A DNA stretch of 64,000 bases. Origin: an uncultured Bacteroidota bacterium. Its GTDB lineage: Bacteria; Bacteroidota; Bacteroidia; Chitinophagales; Chitinophagaceae. A program made the position numbers and the translations under genes. Location of the stretch: NCBI GenBank assembly GCA_903824665.1, contig CAIJXT010000030.1:1-64000 (forward strand), read 5' to 3'. Shown in pieces: positions 37,139 to 45,467 of this stretch. The notes beneath the pieces are model-generated. The model was not told the DNA's origin, did no database searches, and saw only the letters and a program-made list of their open reading frames with translations. Every line of letters starts with the position of its first letter. Within the stretch, counting starts at the first letter, position 1.

Positions 37139-38596
37139 TTATAATTCGATGCAGACATTTTTAGGTTCGGTGAAGAAGCGTAGGGCATCCCAACCGCCTT
37201 CGCGGCCCACACCACTGTTTTTAAACCCACCAAATGGAGTCCGCAGGTCACGCAGCAGCCAGCAGTTCACCCATATTATGCCACTCTGTACTTTCATAGC
37301 CACCCTGTTGGCACGGCTCACATCTTGCGTCCATATCGTTGCAGACAGGCCATAATCACTGGTATTAGCCAGTTGCAGCGCCTCATCCTCTGTTTTAAAA
37401 GGCTGCAAAGTTACCACTGGCCCAAAAATTTCTTCCATGTTTGTGCGGCAGTTTGCACCAAGTCCTTCAATTACTGTCGGCGCTATAAATAATCCGTCGG
37501 CACATCTACCGGAGCCCTTTACCGCTTGCCCGCCTGCCAGCACAGTGCCACCTTCCTCCTGTGCCAGTGCTATACATGCCAGTACCTTGTCATAGTGTAG
37601 TTTGCTTACCACGGCTCCTTGCTTGCTGTTGTCATCAAGCGGGTCGCCGGGAGTTAGTTTTCGGGCCCGGGCCACAAACTCGGTTTTAAACTTTTCATAG
37701 ATACTTTCCTCTATCAGTATGCGGCTGCCACAAAGGCATATCTGCCCTTGATTGCTAAAGGATGACTGCAGTGTGGTGCGTATCATCTTTTCCCAGTCGC
37801 AATCTGCAAATATGATATTCGGATTTTTTCCACCCAGTTCCAGCGATATTTTTTTGAACATCGGTGCGGCTGTTGCCGCTATTTGTTTTCCTGCCCTCGT
37901 ACTGCCTGTAAACGAAATAGCTTTTATACCCGGATGGGCTACAATAGCTGCACCACATTCTGGTCCACCACCATGCACAATATTCAGTACACCGGCAGGT
38001 AATCCGGCTTCGATACAAATCAGGCTCAGCAGATATGCGGTCATCGGTGTTACTTCACTTGGTTTGGCTACCACACAGTTGCCCGCAGCCAGTGCCGGGG
38101 CTATCTTCCAGGTAAACAGGTAAAGCGGCAGGTTCCACGGCGATATGCAACCCACAACGCCTACTGGCTGCCGCAAGGTATAATTGATCGCTTTATCTTC
38201 CATTCCATGGCTCTCTGTGCTGACGTGCATAATGCCGGTTGCAAAAAAGCGGAAATTGCTCGATGCCCGTGGGATATCTACCCGCTTGCTGAGCCACAAT
38301 GGTTTGCCATTGTCATTGGTTTCTGCCAGCGCCAATGCCTCCAGATTTTGGTCTATCAGGTCAGCTATCCGGTTCAGCAGTCTGAATCTCTCTTCTGCCG
38401 GGGTTACACTCCATGCCGCAAAAGCACCACGTGCAGCCTCCTCGGCAGCCGATACATCGGCATGATCGCTGTCCGGCGTCTGGCTGTATTCCTCACCTGT
38501 CGCCGGGTTGACGTTCGGCAAATATCTATTGTTAAGTGGTGCCTGAAGTTTACCGCCTATATAATTGGCTATTTGGGCTGGTGCAGAAAGATTCAT
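37139..38596 (-). CDS. Aldehyde dehydrogenase, muconic-semialdehyde type
   Basis: The 485-residue NAD-dependent aldehyde dehydrogenase has the expected motifs: SPWNLPLYLFTWKIAPALAA, KPSEVTPM, FTGSTRAGKQI, catalytic Glu in SLELGGKNPNIIF, and catalytic Cys in NQGQICLCGSRI. The sequence CLCGSR and the overall pattern match the ALDH8/2-aminomuconic or 2-hydroxymuconic semialdehyde dehydrogenase group, which in this phylum often acts in tryptophan (kynurenine) breakdown. No other kynurenine gene is adjacent, so the substrate is uncertain. The start at ATG 38596 is supported by a complete promoter ending four bases upstream. Confidence 0.88.
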   Translation of the reverse strand: MNLSAPAQIANYIGGKLQAPLNNRYLPNVNPATGEEYSQTPDSDHADVSAAEEAARGAFAAWSVTPAEERFRLLNRIADLIDQNLEALALAETNDNGKPLWLSKRVDIPRASSNFRFFATGIMHVSTESHGMEDKAINYTLRQPVGVVGCISPWNLPLYLFTWKIAPALAAGNCVVAKPSEVTPMTAYLLSLICIEAGLPAGVLNIVHGGGPECGAAIVAHPGIKAISFTGSTRAGKQIAATAAPMFKKISLELGGKNPNIIFADCDWEKMIRTTLQSSFSNQGQICLCGSRILIEESIYEKFKTEFVARARKLTPGDPLDDNSKQGAVVSKLHYDKVLACIALAQEEGGTVLAGGQAVKGSGRCADGLFIAPTVIEGLGANCRTNMEEIFGPVVTLQPFKTEDEALQLANTSDYGLSATIWTQDVSRANRVAMKVQSGIIWVNCWLLRDLRTPFGGFKNSGVGREGGWDALRFFTEPKNVCIEL

Positions 38597-38600
38597 CCAA

Positions 38601-38630
38601 CAAAAGTACGGAAATGCTAATCCCATACAA
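38601..38630 (-). promoter_or_regulatory. Consensus Bacteroidota promoter (TTG-N19-TACTTTTG) for the aldehyde dehydrogenase
   Basis: Both elements are exact: TTG, a 19-nt spacer, then TACTTTTG, which ends four bases before the ATG at 38596. The predicted transcript start falls at or next to the start codon. Confidence 0.7.
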
Positions 38631-38860
38631 AGCGGGGCAGCTGTTTACCCTCCTCTTCCGTTTTTAAAGCAAATGTTGCCGGGGGTTCTCTCCCATCTGG
38701 GCTGTTGGGGTAGCCGTGGCCAATTTTCTTTTAAAAATATTTTGAATCATTTTTATTGATTATCAGCATTTTAAAAATAGTTTTAAAAATATCTAAAAAA
38801 TGCGGGTTACCTTTTTTCCAATCCGGTATAAACCTGCATAACCATCTAAAAACAAAAGTT

Positions 38861-39088
38861 ATGAAATTAGTAAAATTGAGCGTATTCGCACTTACAATGG
38901 GTCTTTTTGTTGCATCTTGCGGAAGCGGAAGCGGCGAAGCTACAACTGAAACTCCAGCTGCTACTGAAGCTCCTGCTGCAGAAGCTACTCCAGCTCCAGA
39001 AGCTGCTCCAGCTCCAGCTCCAGCAACTGATTCTGCTGCTGCTGCTACACCAGCTGCTCCAGCTGAAGCTGCTCCAGCAACTAAGTAA
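38861..39088 (+). CDS. Short Ala/Pro/Glu/Thr-rich lipoprotein
   Basis: A 75-residue protein: signal peptide MKLVKLSVFALTMGLFVASC (lipobox VASC), then a mature part made almost only of Ala, Pro, Glu and Thr (EAPAAEATPAPEAAPAPAPA). It has no globular domain. The DNA shows repeats of GCTCCAGCT-like triplets. Small proteins of this kind are common and abundant lipoproteins in Bacteroidota, function unknown. The gene is bounded by an AT-rich upstream region and a strong terminator, as for a highly expressed single gene. A longer frame to 38756 has no signal peptide at its start and is not supported. Confidence 0.7.
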   Translation: MKLVKLSVFALTMGLFVASCGSGSGEATTETPAATEAPAAEATPAPEAAPAPAPATDSAAAATPAAPAEAAPATK

Positions 39089-39110
39089 TTCTGTTTAACA
39101 ACAGTAATAG

Positions 39111-39137
39111 AAAAACCATCCGTGAGGATGGTTTTTT
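39111..39137 (+). terminator. Intrinsic terminator after the low-complexity lipoprotein gene
   Basis: AAAAACCATC pairs with GATGGTTTTT across a 6-nt loop, with a six-T run at the end, 22 nt after the stop codon. Confidence 0.85.
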
Positions 39138-39199
39138 CTATTTATACCTACTAGTCGATATTTCCGCCTATACTGTTATAGGTTCTACTGAAATCACCA

Positions 39200-40861
39200 T
39201 TATTTGTTCAGCTCTATCGGCAATACCATTTCTTTTCCGCCCCTCAGTATGGTGACTTCCGTTTTCTGTCCCGGCGAGAATTTCCCAAGAGTCTCCATAT
39301 AGCTTTGCATGCCCATTATTTTGTGCTCTCCCAGACGGGTTATGATATCACCCGCCTTTATACCCGCTTTTATAGCTGGCCGGTTGTCAGTTACTCCGTC
39401 CACCTTTATACCACCGCCATCAAAAGTATAGTCAGGCATGATACCCAGCGAAACCTTAAACCTGGTTTTGCCCACTGTTGCCTGCTTCGTTACCAGATAG
39501 GTAGGTTTCCCACGCTCTTTATCCATTTTCGTCACTATGCGTCTTACATAGTTCAGCACCTGCGCCTCACCCGGGTAGTTGATCAGGTCTGCTTTATCAG
39601 ATGGTTTATGGTAGTCTTTGTGTGTACCTGTGAATAAAAACAATACCGGAATACCGGCATTGTAGAAACTGGTATGATCAGAAGGACCTACACCTGCACT
39701 ATCAATCACCAGTTTGAAATCGCTCCCTGCAAGGCTTACGGCGTCAACCCATGCCGGCGACGTGCCCACGCCACCCAATGTCAGACCATGGGTGCTATCG
39801 TTCAGCCTGCCTACCATGTCCATATTGATCATATACGCAATTCGGTTGCTGTCTAGCTGCTCCTCCTTAACAAACGCTTTTGATCCATAAAGCCCAAGTT
39901 CCTCTCCCGAAAAATTCACAAAAAGGTAGTTGTAACGCCTTAGTTTTTTACTTTTTACCCACCGTGCCATTTCCAGCAGTGCAGCAGTGCCACTCGCATT
40001 GTCATCTGCTCCATAATGGATCAGGTGGTCTTTCGCAGCATTGGCATGCAGGCTGTTATGGTCTTCGCCATATCCAAGATGGTCGTAGTGGGCACCCAAT
40101 ACGACGGTGTATTGCGCTTTATTGTCTATATATGCGGCCAGGTTATTGCTGCTACGTTCTGTTTTCACGATGCTGATATCTACATATATACTCACACCCG
40201 ATTTTCCTGTTGGCCGGTCTTGTACTGTTTTTTTGTACGCTTTGTTGTTTACAAACACCACTGGTATCTCTATAGCCTCGTATTCAGTATGTTTATTAAA
40301 TGCCGGTTCGTACTTGCTGCCATAGCTATCAAAAAACACAACAGCAGTTGCCCCTTGTTTGGCGGCATCCCGGCTTTTTTCAAAAGCAGTCTTCTCCCAG
40401 TCAAAGTGTGGGTTGTCAGCATCTTCCTGGCTGGCATATAGTGGCAACATCCAGGCGCTGCCTTGTTCCATCACATCAGGTAAGATATCACTTGCTGCTT
40501 TTTTGTTGGCACTGAACGGCATCGGAAAACCATCCTCGCCGCTCCTGATATTTACATTATTGATTGTAATAACAGTGTTCGAGCCTATCTCTTTTCCATA
40601 AGTGAAACGGAAAGGATGATAGTAAGTACTGTTGTAAGGCGCAATTTTCATTTGCTGGTAGCGGCGCTCTATGTATTCGGCAGCTTTTCGCTCTCCTTCC
40701 GTACCGGTACGCCTGCCTTCCAGTGCATCCGATGCCAGATACTCAATGTCTGTCTGCAGTTGTTTTATTACTTTTTTGTCGGCCTTGCTCTGTCCTTGCA
40801 CCAAACCGGGAGCGACAAGCAGCGATACAATCAATAACAACGTACTTCTACGAGGAGCCAT
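39200..40861 (-). CDS. M28 family zinc aminopeptidase with PDZ domain
   Basis: The 553-residue protein has a signal peptide (MAPRRSTLLLIVSLLVAPGL, then VQGQ), so it is exported. The M28 peptidase domain has GAHYDHLGYGED, HYGADDNASGTAALLEMA (zinc-binding Asp), NFSGEELGLYGS (catalytic Glu) and SDHTSF (zinc-binding His). A PA-like insertion precedes it (about 110-240). The last 90 residues are a PDZ domain (AIKAGIKAGDIITRLGEHKI). It probably trims peptides in the periplasm. The ATG at 40861 is chosen because it opens the signal peptide and lies just after a -7 box; the frame extending to 40888 begins upstream of that box. Confidence 0.9.
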   Translation of the reverse strand: MAPRRSTLLLIVSLLVAPGLVQGQSKADKKVIKQLQTDIEYLASDALEGRRTGTEGERKAAEYIERRYQQMKIAPYNSTYYHPFRFTYGKEIGSNTVITINNVNIRSGEDGFPMPFSANKKAASDILPDVMEQGSAWMLPLYASQEDADNPHFDWEKTAFEKSRDAAKQGATAVVFFDSYGSKYEPAFNKHTEYEAIEIPVVFVNNKAYKKTVQDRPTGKSGVSIYVDISIVKTERSSNNLAAYIDNKAQYTVVLGAHYDHLGYGEDHNSLHANAAKDHLIHYGADDNASGTAALLEMARWVKSKKLRRYNYLFVNFSGEELGLYGSKAFVKEEQLDSNRIAYMINMDMVGRLNDSTHGLTLGGVGTSPAWVDAVSLAGSDFKLVIDSAGVGPSDHTSFYNAGIPVLFLFTGTHKDYHKPSDKADLINYPGEAQVLNYVRRIVTKMDKERGKPTYLVTKQATVGKTRFKVSLGIMPDYTFDGGGIKVDGVTDNRPAIKAGIKAGDIITRLGEHKIMGMQSYMETLGKFSPGQKTEVTILRGGKEMVLPIELNK

Positions 40862-40877
40862 AACAGCGTTTGAACTA

Positions 40878-40885
40878 CAAATGTA
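40878..40885 (-). promoter_or_regulatory. Bacteroidota -7 box (TACATTTG) for the M28 peptidase
   Basis: Exact TAnnTTTG match on the minus strand, 16 nt before the ATG at 40861. Confidence 0.5.
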
Positions 40886-40938
40886 CATATTATGTGTTCT
40901 GATTAACAGAGCTTATGAGCTCCTTTGTCTCTTTTGCC

Positions 40939-40966
40939 AAAAAAAGCCGCTCGGGTCAGGAGCGGC
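40939..40966 (-). terminator. Intrinsic terminator downstream of scpB
   Basis: GCCGCTC pairs with GAGCGGC across a 7-nt loop and is followed on the minus strand by seven Ts, 64 nt after the scpB stop. Confidence 0.85.
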
Positions 40967-41030
40967 GGGTTGTGAATTTGTAATTCTATACTGATGCTTA
41001 CTAAATTCTGAATTGCTGATGTCGGCTTTT

Positions 41031-41669
41031 TTACGATGCCTGTTTCAATTTGTTGGGTTCTCCTACCATAATCAGACCTGGGGTATCGGCTGGTGCTGCT
41101 TCCTGGCTGCTGGTTGGCATTACGATTTGCATATCAGTAATGTCTTTCAGTTGCGGTAGCTGAGCAGGAGAATTGATGCCCAGATAATCCATGAAGTTTT
41201 TAGACGTAGCATAGATCAGTGGCTTTCCTACCATATCCTCATTTCTTCCGGATATCACAATAAGTTCCTTTTCCAGTAGTTTCTGAATGCTGTAGTCGGC
41301 GCTTACTCCACGTATGTATTCTATTTCGCTTTTTGTTATCGGCTGCTTATAGGCAATAATAGAGAGCGTTTCCATCGCTGCCGTAGAGAGCTTTTTGATG
41401 TGTTTCTCGCCATTGAGTTGTAATACTGTCTTATGAAATGCTTTCTTGGTAAGGAACTGATAGCCGCCACCGGTTTCTCTCAGCTGAAAAGGGTAGTAGT
41501 CAGCATCATATTTCTCGCGAATGGCATCAAGACAGGTCGCTATCCGGTCTGCTTCAACTACTGTTTCCAGTGCTTGTCCCAGTATTTCGGTCATTTCTAT
41601 TTGGGTGAGTGGTCGCTCACTGGCAAATATCAGCGCCTCTACATGTGGCATCAGTTGTTCTATATCCAT
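41031..41669 (-). CDS. scpB: Segregation and condensation protein B (ScpB)
   Basis: Winged-helix subunit of the SMC-ScpA-ScpB condensin that organises and segregates the chromosome. The 212-residue protein begins MDIEQLMPHVEALIFASERP and has ETGGGYQFLTKKAF, LSTAAMETLSIIAYKQPITK and RGVSADYSIQKLLEKELI, all typical of ScpB. The tail after about 175 is low-complexity. The start at ATG 41669 is the family start; the upstream TTG at 41693 is less likely. A one-mismatch -7 box (TACTTTCG) is at 41695-41702. ScpA is not in the window. Confidence 0.95.
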   Translation of the reverse strand: MDIEQLMPHVEALIFASERPLTQIEMTEILGQALETVVEADRIATCLDAIREKYDADYYPFQLRETGGGYQFLTKKAFHKTVLQLNGEKHIKKLSTAAMETLSIIAYKQPITKSEIEYIRGVSADYSIQKLLEKELIVISGRNEDMVGKPLIYATSKNFMDYLGINSPAQLPQLKDITDMQIVMPTSSQEAAPADTPGLIMVGEPNKLKQAS

Positions 41670-41930
41670 TGTTTTGTGCTTTTCTTTTCCCAACCGAAAG
41701 TACCACTACTTGGTATCCCTGCACAAAATAGTAATGCACAGATGTGAATAACTCCGTTTGCTTTATCACACCACTCTCAGAGACCGCCCATGCTCCAATA
41801 TTGACTGCCTGCCATACCCATAGTTTTGCATACCAGTGACCGGTTTTCGAATGCCGATTCTTCGGGCGTCTTTGCGTTGATATCGTTTTTCGGCTGCACA
41901 TGTATGCTGTGATTTTCCTAATTTTAGGGT

Positions 41931-42560
41931 ATGACAGACCGCTCGTATCTTCAACAATTGCGTACTCCTACTGCAGCAGATCCCCTCAGAATATTGATGA
42001 GCGCTTGCTTGGCTGGTGTCACCTGCGGCTTCGATGGCACTGCCAATGGCGAATACCCCTCTGCGTTGAAGATTTTGCAATACAACACGGTACGTGTGAC
42101 AAGGTTTTGCCCCGAAGATTTTTCCTTCGGATCACCAAGGGAGATGTGTGATATTCATGGTGGGGATGGCTTCGCCGTGCTCGACGGGAAGGCAAAGGTA
42201 CTTTCAGATAGTGGTGTAGATTGGTCGGCAGGTATGATTGCTGCAGCAGAGGAAATGACAGCGGTCGCTCTCCGCAATAATGTCGAATTGGCGGTGCTGA
42301 TGGATGTCAGCGCTGCTTGTGGTAGTCAGGTGATCTATGAAGGTAATCGGTTTGCGCCCGAAAAAAAATACCAGATTGGTGCCGGCGTTTGTGCTGCGCT
42401 ACTCATGCGCAAAGGCATTAAAGTAATCTCACAGCGCGATTATGCGAGTCTCGAATTGCTCTATGCCAAAATAGATCCGGCACACCAAATGAAGCAGGAC
42501 GCTAAGGATCACCACGAAATAGATTGGTACAAAAGTTATTTTGCTGCTCAGATCAGCTAG
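41931..42560 (+). CDS. DUF523 protein, TudS-like (possible thiouracil desulfidase)
   Basis: The 209-residue protein is a DUF523 member: SACLAGVTCGFDGTAN, RFCPEDFSFGSPREMCDIHG, VLMDVSAACGSQVIYEG. The characterised member TudS is a 4Fe-4S enzyme that removes sulfur from thiouracil. Four cysteines here (two in ACLAGVTC, one in FCPED, one in AACGSQ) sit where the cluster ligands are expected. The gene is alone on the plus strand and converges with rng. A one-mismatch -7 box (TAATTTTA) ends four bases before the ATG. Confidence 0.82.
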   Translation: MTDRSYLQQLRTPTAADPLRILMSACLAGVTCGFDGTANGEYPSALKILQYNTVRVTRFCPEDFSFGSPREMCDIHGGDGFAVLDGKAKVLSDSGVDWSAGMIAAAEEMTAVALRNNVELAVLMDVSAACGSQVIYEGNRFAPEKKYQIGAGVCAALLMRKGIKVISQRDYASLELLYAKIDPAHQMKQDAKDHHEIDWYKSYFAAQIS

Positions 42561-42641
42561 AATTTGTCCATTCACACCCTTCCTGCGCGGCGCACAATTA
42601 TTTTCCGGAACACCTGATTCTCCATACACCCATCCTGCAAG

Positions 42642-42684
42642 AAAAAACCCGATGCAATTTCCGTAGATAGGGAACAGCATCGGG
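42642..42684 (-). terminator. Intrinsic terminator downstream of rng
   Basis: CCCGATGC pairs with GCATCGGG across a 21-nt loop that can itself fold, followed on the minus strand by six Ts. It begins 23 nt after the rng stop. Confidence 0.85.
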
Positions 42685-42707
42685 CGTAGAAATATTTTTT
42701 GAGTGCC

Positions 42708-44267
42708 TTATAACTTTATCAGGTCATCTGTCTGTGCATCATAAAAGTTGTACTCCGTCAGTGGTGACTCATTGTCGCTCACAACTTTCACTTTTATTTT
42801 ATGCTCTTTCTCCCACTTTTTCGAGATCGATGGTTTGAAGAACGTTCCTTTTGTAAGGTATCCTTCCACAATCGGGTGCACATGCAACTTCAGCTTACGG
42901 ATTCCCTGACTCACCACATACTTCAGATCTTTTTCAATATCGTCAGTAAGTAATATTGTCGGACCTATCTTTCCGGTTCCTTTGCAGGTCGGGCAGGCTT
43001 CCGCGGTAGAGATATTGATCTCCGGGCGCAATCTTTGTCTGGTGATCTGCATCAACCCAAACTTGGAAATAGGTAGCACAGTATGTCGGGCACGATCATT
43101 GGCCATCAACGATTCAACAGCTTCATAGAGTTGCTTGCGGTTTTCTGCAAGTTTCATGTCTATGAAGTCGATAATGATGATACCACCCAGATCGCGAAGG
43201 CGCATTTGCCGCACCACTTCCTGGGCTGCTTCCAGGTTCGTAGCCAGTGCGTTAGCTTCTTGTCCTGCTTCCGGGCTGCGGGTGCCGCTGTTTACATCTA
43301 TTACATGCAGTGCCTCTGTATGTTCAATGATGAGATAGGCACCGCTGTTCAGATTTACTGTTTTACCAAATGCTGCCTTCACCTGCTTGGCAATACCAAA
43401 GGTTTCAAATATGGACTGGCTGTTGCTGTGCAGTGTTACGATATCTTCCTGTCCGGGCGATACCTTGGATATATAATCCTTGGCTACAGACCACAGTTGC
43501 TTGTCGTTTACCACAACTTTCTGAAAACTGTCATTGAGCAGATCGCGCAGGATAGAGGTTGTCTTGTCCTGCTCACTCATGATCATTTGTGGTGCTTTTG
43601 CACCCTTCAGGCTTTTTTGAATGCCCTTCCACATTTTCTCCAGTTCCAGTATATCGGCATGCAGTTCTGCAGTGTTCTTTCCTTCAGCAGCAGTACGTAC
43701 GATAACTCCGAAATTCTTTGGCTTCACGCTTTCCACGATCCTTTGCAGGCGCTTACGCTCCTCCGAAGAATGTATTTTACGTGAAATGGCCACAACATCA
43801 TTGAATGGCGTAACGACCACAAAACGTCCCGGAAGGGATATTTCACAGCTCAGTCGCGGTCCTTTAGATGAAATAGGCTCCTTCAATACCTGTACAAGTA
43901 TTTCCGGCTTGCCATTAAACACATCGGTGATCTTTCCTGATTTCAGTATTTCCGGTTCATTTTTGAAACGGCTGAAGTCATCTCCCCAGGTAACATTATC
44001 CTCAATGCAAAGCTTTGAAAACTTGATCAGCGAACGCAGGTATGGGCTCAGGTCTGTGTAATGCAGAAACGCATCTTTCTCATAGCCAACGTCAACAAAC
44101 ACGGCATTGAGACCGGGCATGAGTTTCTTAGTCTTGCCCAGGTATATATCGCCCACGGCAAACTGACCCTGCCCCCGCTCGTAATGTAGTTCTACCAGCT
44201 TTTTATCCTCAAGCAGGGCAATCTCTACACCTTCACCGGAAACATTAATAATAAGTTCTTTGTTCAT
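42708..44267 (-). CDS. rng: Ribonuclease G/E
   Basis: Endoribonuclease that cleaves single-stranded RNA, matures 16S rRNA and starts mRNA decay. The 519-residue length suits RNase G. An S1-like N-terminal domain has GDIYLGKTKKLMPGLNAVFV. The catalytic region has EHTEALHVIDVNSGTRS and IIIIDFIDM (metal-binding Asp). The dimer-forming zinc-link is CPTCKGTGK. The start is ATG 44267 (MNKELIINVS). It lies downstream of the tiny ribosomal protein gene, from which it is separated by a 163-nt leader that contains a long hairpin. Confidence 0.95.
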   Translation of the reverse strand: MNKELIINVSGEGVEIALLEDKKLVELHYERGQGQFAVGDIYLGKTKKLMPGLNAVFVDVGYEKDAFLHYTDLSPYLRSLIKFSKLCIEDNVTWGDDFSRFKNEPEILKSGKITDVFNGKPEILVQVLKEPISSKGPRLSCEISLPGRFVVVTPFNDVVAISRKIHSSEERKRLQRIVESVKPKNFGVIVRTAAEGKNTAELHADILELEKMWKGIQKSLKGAKAPQMIMSEQDKTTSILRDLLNDSFQKVVVNDKQLWSVAKDYISKVSPGQEDIVTLHSNSQSIFETFGIAKQVKAAFGKTVNLNSGAYLIIEHTEALHVIDVNSGTRSPEAGQEANALATNLEAAQEVVRQMRLRDLGGIIIIDFIDMKLAENRKQLYEAVESLMANDRARHTVLPISKFGLMQITRQRLRPEINISTAEACPTCKGTGKIGPTILLTDDIEKDLKYVVSQGIRKLKLHVHPIVEGYLTKGTFFKPSISKKWEKEHKIKVKVVSDNESPLTEYNFYDAQTDDLIKL

Positions 44268-44338
44268 TGGTGTATACCAAATCAGCTCCAGCTGCAATCG
44301 CCCCCATAGAATCAGCGAGGCCTTCAGGCTGTAATATA

Positions 44339-44388
44339 AACCTGCACATCACCCGGCAGCGCATAGGCGGACAGACGATGTGCAGGTT
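44339..44388 (-). other. Long hairpin in the leader between the small ribosomal protein gene and rng
   Basis: AACCTGCACATC pairs with GATGTGCAGGTT (12 bp, perfect) across a 26-nt loop. No T tract follows on the minus strand, so it looks less like a terminator than a structured 5' leader of rng, 72 nt before its start codon. RNase E/G family messages are often self-regulated through leader hairpins, so this is a candidate cleavage or control site (inference). Confidence 0.45.
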
Positions 44389-44430
44389 AAAAACGGAAGC
44401 GTTTGTAAGGGAAGCAGTGGGAATAATAGC

Positions 44431-44523
44431 CTACTTATTCTTCTTATGACGGTTCTTTCTCAGGCGCTTTTTGCGTTTGTGAGTGGCTATTTTATGTCTT
44501 TTCCTCTTTTTACCACAAGGCAT
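44431..44523 (-). CDS. Tiny ribosomal protein, bS22/mS38 (AURKAIP1/COX24) family
   Basis: A 30-residue, extremely basic protein that starts MPCGKKRKRHKIATHKRKKR and ends RLRKNRHKKNK. This is the sequence pattern of the AURKAIP1/COX24-domain proteins of Bacteroidota, related to small-subunit ribosomal proteins bS22 and mitochondrial mS38. It is too short for default gene callers. It sits between the TPR gene (20 nt upstream) and rng on the same strand. The basic composition fits binding to 16S rRNA near the decoding region. Confidence 0.88.
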   Translation of the reverse strand: MPCGKKRKRHKIATHKRKKRLRKNRHKKNK

Positions 44524-44543
44524 AATATGAGTTTTTTATAACG

Positions 44544-45407
44544 TTACTTTAATGAATTTATGTGTTGGTCAATCTCTTTGCTGAATTCCGGGTTATTTAC
44601 AACCAGTTTGCATTTTTCCAGCATTTCAATCGCCTTTTGTTTATTTCCCGTCCCTTCGTAAGCCTGAGCAAGAAAGTATAATGCTTCTTTGTTCTCCGGT
44701 TCCTTCTTCAGAACTGTTTCAAATCGTTTAATAGCTTTTTCAAACTGACCGGATTGTATCGACATACGCCCCAGTAACATATTTGCCGGTATATGCTCCG
44801 GATTATCCCGGGTCATTGCCAGTGCCATTTGCACCCCTTTCATTGGTTCTGCTGTTCCCTGTATGTATGCCGAAGCCATTGCCAGTCGCGCTTCTTCACT
44901 ATTCGGGTTCAACTTCATTGCCTGCTCCAGACAACTGATGGCTTCATTGGCTTCCCACATCTGTAAGGCGCGGTCACCCTCATGCTCCATCAACTCCAAA
45001 AATAATTGGGCTGCAAAGGTGAGGCTTTTTTCTGAATTTTCCAATTTAGCTGCCTTAGCTTTATAAAATACTGCAACCGGGTACTGTTTATTACGCTCCC
45101 ACACCTTCGAAAGTCGCGTAAAAACAACAGCCATCTGCGACGCATCGCTGATGGCTGATACTTCCTGTTCCAATGTTTTTACCGTATCTGCAGCCGTTTT
45201 CGGGAGCTGCATTTTTAAAGCGGCTAAAATTGAATCAATTGAGGCTGCCTTCATGGTGTTAGGGCCCTGGGATACCGATCCGCCCGACGATGGTCGTTGC
45301 ATTCCTGCTTCCGCCTTTTCGCGGGGGGGGATCGTATTGCCTCCCCAGTATAAAAGTGCGATTATCGCTATTGCTACTGCAAGTGTGATGTAGTGTACCG
45401 GCCGCAA
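44544..45407 (-). CDS. Membrane-anchored TPR protein
   Basis: The 287-residue protein has an N-terminal signal-anchor (YITLAVAIAIIALLYWGG, residues about 6-23), then a Gly/Ser/Pro-rich linker and at least four TPR units, for example AISCLEQAMKLNPNSEEARLA, GQFEKAIKRFETVLKKEPEN and GNKQKAIEMLEKCKLVVNNP. The TPR part faces the periplasm if the anchor is uncleaved. The start is a TTG at 45407; the next Met (residue 36) would lose the TM segment, and a -7 box lies 19 nt before the TTG. The gene order HU, TPR, small ribosomal protein, rng recurs in Bacteroidota as far as I recall. Confidence 0.82.
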   Translation of the reverse strand: MRPVHYITLAVAIAIIALLYWGGNTIPPREKAEAGMQRPSSGGSVSQGPNTMKAASIDSILAALKMQLPKTAADTVKTLEQEVSAISDASQMAVVFTRLSKVWERNKQYPVAVFYKAKAAKLENSEKSLTFAAQLFLELMEHEGDRALQMWEANEAISCLEQAMKLNPNSEEARLAMASAYIQGTAEPMKGVQMALAMTRDNPEHIPANMLLGRMSIQSGQFEKAIKRFETVLKKEPENKEALYFLAQAYEGTGNKQKAIEMLEKCKLVVNNPEFSKEIDQHINSLK

Positions 45408-45426
45408 AGATTCAGTTTTTTGCTGG

Positions 45427-45434
45427 CAAAGGTA
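45427..45434 (-). promoter_or_regulatory. Bacteroidota -7 box (TACCTTTG) for the TPR gene
   Basis: Exact TAnnTTTG match on the minus strand, 19 nt upstream of the TTG start at 45407. Confidence 0.5.
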
Positions 45435-45467
45435 ACGAAATCAGCCGTGCCGTAAGGATATTACTCA

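Noticed and set aside
38907..39098. Leucine-rich frame inside the lipoprotein gene
   Set aside because: It is the shifted reading of the GCTCCAGCT-type triplet repeats; the lipoprotein frame has the signal peptide.
43083..43784. 233-codon plus-strand frame opposite rng
   Set aside because: It is cysteine- and histidine-rich in the pattern of an antisense reading, and rng is complete on the other strand.
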